Shown here one piece after another: positions 63,002-64,000 of a DNA stretch of 64,000 nt (position 1 is the stretch's first letter; each line of letters starts with the position of its first letter). This stretch comes from an uncultured Halomonas sp. (lineage in GTDB: Bacteria; Pseudomonadota; Gammaproteobacteria; Pseudomonadales; Halomonadaceae): positions 1 to 64,000 of the forward strand of contig NZ_CANMVL010000033.1 of NCBI RefSeq assembly GCF_947501415.1, given 5' to 3'. The translations under genes were made by a program, and so were the position numbers. The notes under the pieces are model-generated. The model had not been told where the DNA came from. It searched no databases and saw only the letters and a program-made list of their open reading frames with translations.

Positions 63002-64000
63002 TTGAGTAGCGAAATCATCAAAGTACCGGACATCGGCGGCGATACCGATGTGGAGATCATCGAGATCGCGGTGTCGGAAGGCGACGTCATCGAGGCCGAG
63101 GACACCCTGATCACCCTCGAGTCCGACAAGGCCAGCATGGATGTGCCGTCGCCCAAGGGCGGCAAGGTGGCCAAGGTGCTGGTCAAGGAGGGCGATACCG
63201 TTTCCGAGGGGGACGATATTGTCGAGTTGGAGCTCGAGGGTGGCGGCGAATCGGAGCCGGCCGCCGAGAGCGAGAAGCAGAGCGATCCGGCGCCCGAGAA
63301 GGAGCCGGAACCTGCCGCCGAGAAGCCGGCGGCCAGTGGCGGTGGCAAGCGCACCGTGGACATCACCGTACCCGACCTGGGAGGTGACAGCGATGTCGAG
63401 GTGATCGACGTCGCCGTGTCCGAGGGTGACGAGATCGACCTGGAGGCGCCGCTGATCACCCTGGAGTCCGACAAGGCCTCCATGGATGTGCCCAGCCCGC
63501 ACCAGGGCAAGGTGGTTTCCCTGACCGTCAAGGAGGGGGATACCGTCTCGGAGGGCGATGTCATCGGCACCATGGAGATCGCCGGCGAGGCGGGCGATGC
63601 GGCAGCGGACTCATCCCGTGATGCCACTCCGACGGCCGCGGCTAGCGAGACTGCCGAAGAGCCCGAGGAGTCGGAAGAGCAGGCCTCCTCGGGTGAGCCT
63701 GAACGTCAGGAGGTCCGCGTTCCGGATCTGGGCGGTGCCAGCGACGTGCCGATCATCGAGGTGGCCGTGGCCGCCGGCGATGAGGTGGAAGAAGAGGCGC
63801 CACTGATTACCCTGGAGTCCGACAAGGCCTCCATGGATGTGCCGAGCCCGTTCAAGGGCAAGCTGGTGGAGCTCGTGGTCAAGGAGGGCGACAGCGTCTC
63901 CGAGGGCGACCTGATCGGCTATATCGAGACGGCTGCCGCCAAGCCCACGGCCAGCCAGGCGTCCAGGAAGAGCCCCGAGCCCTCTCGGAGCGAGTCACCC
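63002..64000 (+). CDS. aceF: Pyruvate dehydrogenase E2 AceF (partial, 5' part)
   Basis: Dihydrolipoyl acetyltransferase, first 333 residues; the gene runs off the right end of the window. Three tandem lipoyl domains are seen (about residues 2-78, 118-195 and 237-314), each with the lipoyl-Lys motif ESDKASMDVPSP, separated by Ala/Glu/Pro-rich linkers. The peripheral-subunit-binding and catalytic domains lie beyond the edge. TTG at 63002 is the start: GGAAGGAG lies seven bases upstream and the protein begins MSSEIIKVPDIGG. No ATG is available nearby. Confidence 0.95.
   Translation, partial: MSSEIIKVPDIGGDTDVEIIEIAVSEGDVIEAEDTLITLESDKASMDVPSPKGGKVAKVLVKEGDTVSEGDDIVELELEGGGESEPAAESEKQSDPAPEKEPEPAAEKPAASGGGKRTVDITVPDLGGDSDVEVIDVAVSEGDEIDLEAPLITLESDKASMDVPSPHQGKVVSLTVKEGDTVSEGDVIGTMEIAGEAGDAAADSSRDATPTAAASETAEEPEESEEQASSGEPERQEVRVPDLGGASDVPIIEVAVAAGDEVEEEAPLITLESDKASMDVPSPFKGKLVELVVKEGDSVSEGDLIGYIETAAAKPTASQASRKSPEPSRSESP

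Noticed and set aside
63061..63860. Repeated DNA in aceF considered as a repeat element
   Set aside because: Explained by the tandem lipoyl domains of the protein.

Overview
The window looks like a chromosomal segment of a halophilic or halotolerant gammaproteobacterium, most likely a Halomonas-type member of the Halomonadaceae. The support is the high GC content, the gene order (ccmABCDEFGHI-smc-zipA-ligA, scpA-scpB-rluB, guaB-guaA, glrK-glrG-glrR) and the protein families seen, including a Na+-translocating oxaloacetate decarboxylase. This assignment is by family and synteny recognition, not a database search. Almost everything is core chromosome: no insertion sequence, integrase, prophage, CRISPR array or rRNA operon was seen.

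Layout. 0-5 kb: tRNA-Arg, dusC and the sodium pump oadG-oadA-oadB. 5-6.2 kb: a leftward operon of a LexA/UmuD-like S24 autoprotease without a DNA-binding domain plus yigZ, preceded by a LexA box. 6.4-13.5 kb: the complete System I cytochrome c maturation operon ccmABCDEFGHI, followed by smc (13.6-17 kb). 17.3-21.2 kb: zipA, ligA, yheU. 21-30.8 kb: mnmC, a YciI protein, RNase AM (rnm), yciO, a Kv-type channel with a zinc ribbon, a CYTH phosphatase, a DUF47-pit phosphate uptake pair and argA. 30.8-35.2 kb: an 850-bp non-coding region with a GlrR-type site, an IHF-like site, a sigma-54 promoter and a strong terminator, followed by glrK-glrG-glrR. This resembles the enterobacterial glmY-glrKGR locus and is the most interesting part of the window. 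35.2-45.3 kb: 1-Cys peroxiredoxin, xseA, guaB-guaA, rlmA, a dicarboxylate-type symporter, catalase and a cold-shock protein.

45.6-51.3 kb: scpA-scpB-rluB, two identical tRNA-Lys genes, nadA with a structured leader, and the bepA protease. 51.4-59.9 kb: tusA-like, perM, bcp, dapA-bamC-MBL hydrolase-purC, trmO, a GNAT protein, nadC and ampD. 60.2 kb to the right edge: aceE and the start of aceF (three lipoyl domains, cut by the window end), with a perfect inverted repeat over the predicted aceE transcription start.

Functional links: smc and scpAB encode the three subunits of one condensin but lie 28 kb apart. nadA and nadC are successive steps of de novo NAD synthesis. guaB and guaA are the two steps from IMP to GMP. 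The oad pump, the symporter and the pyruvate dehydrogenase all touch the oxaloacetate/pyruvate node. The regulatory elements proposed here were found by eye and are inferences.
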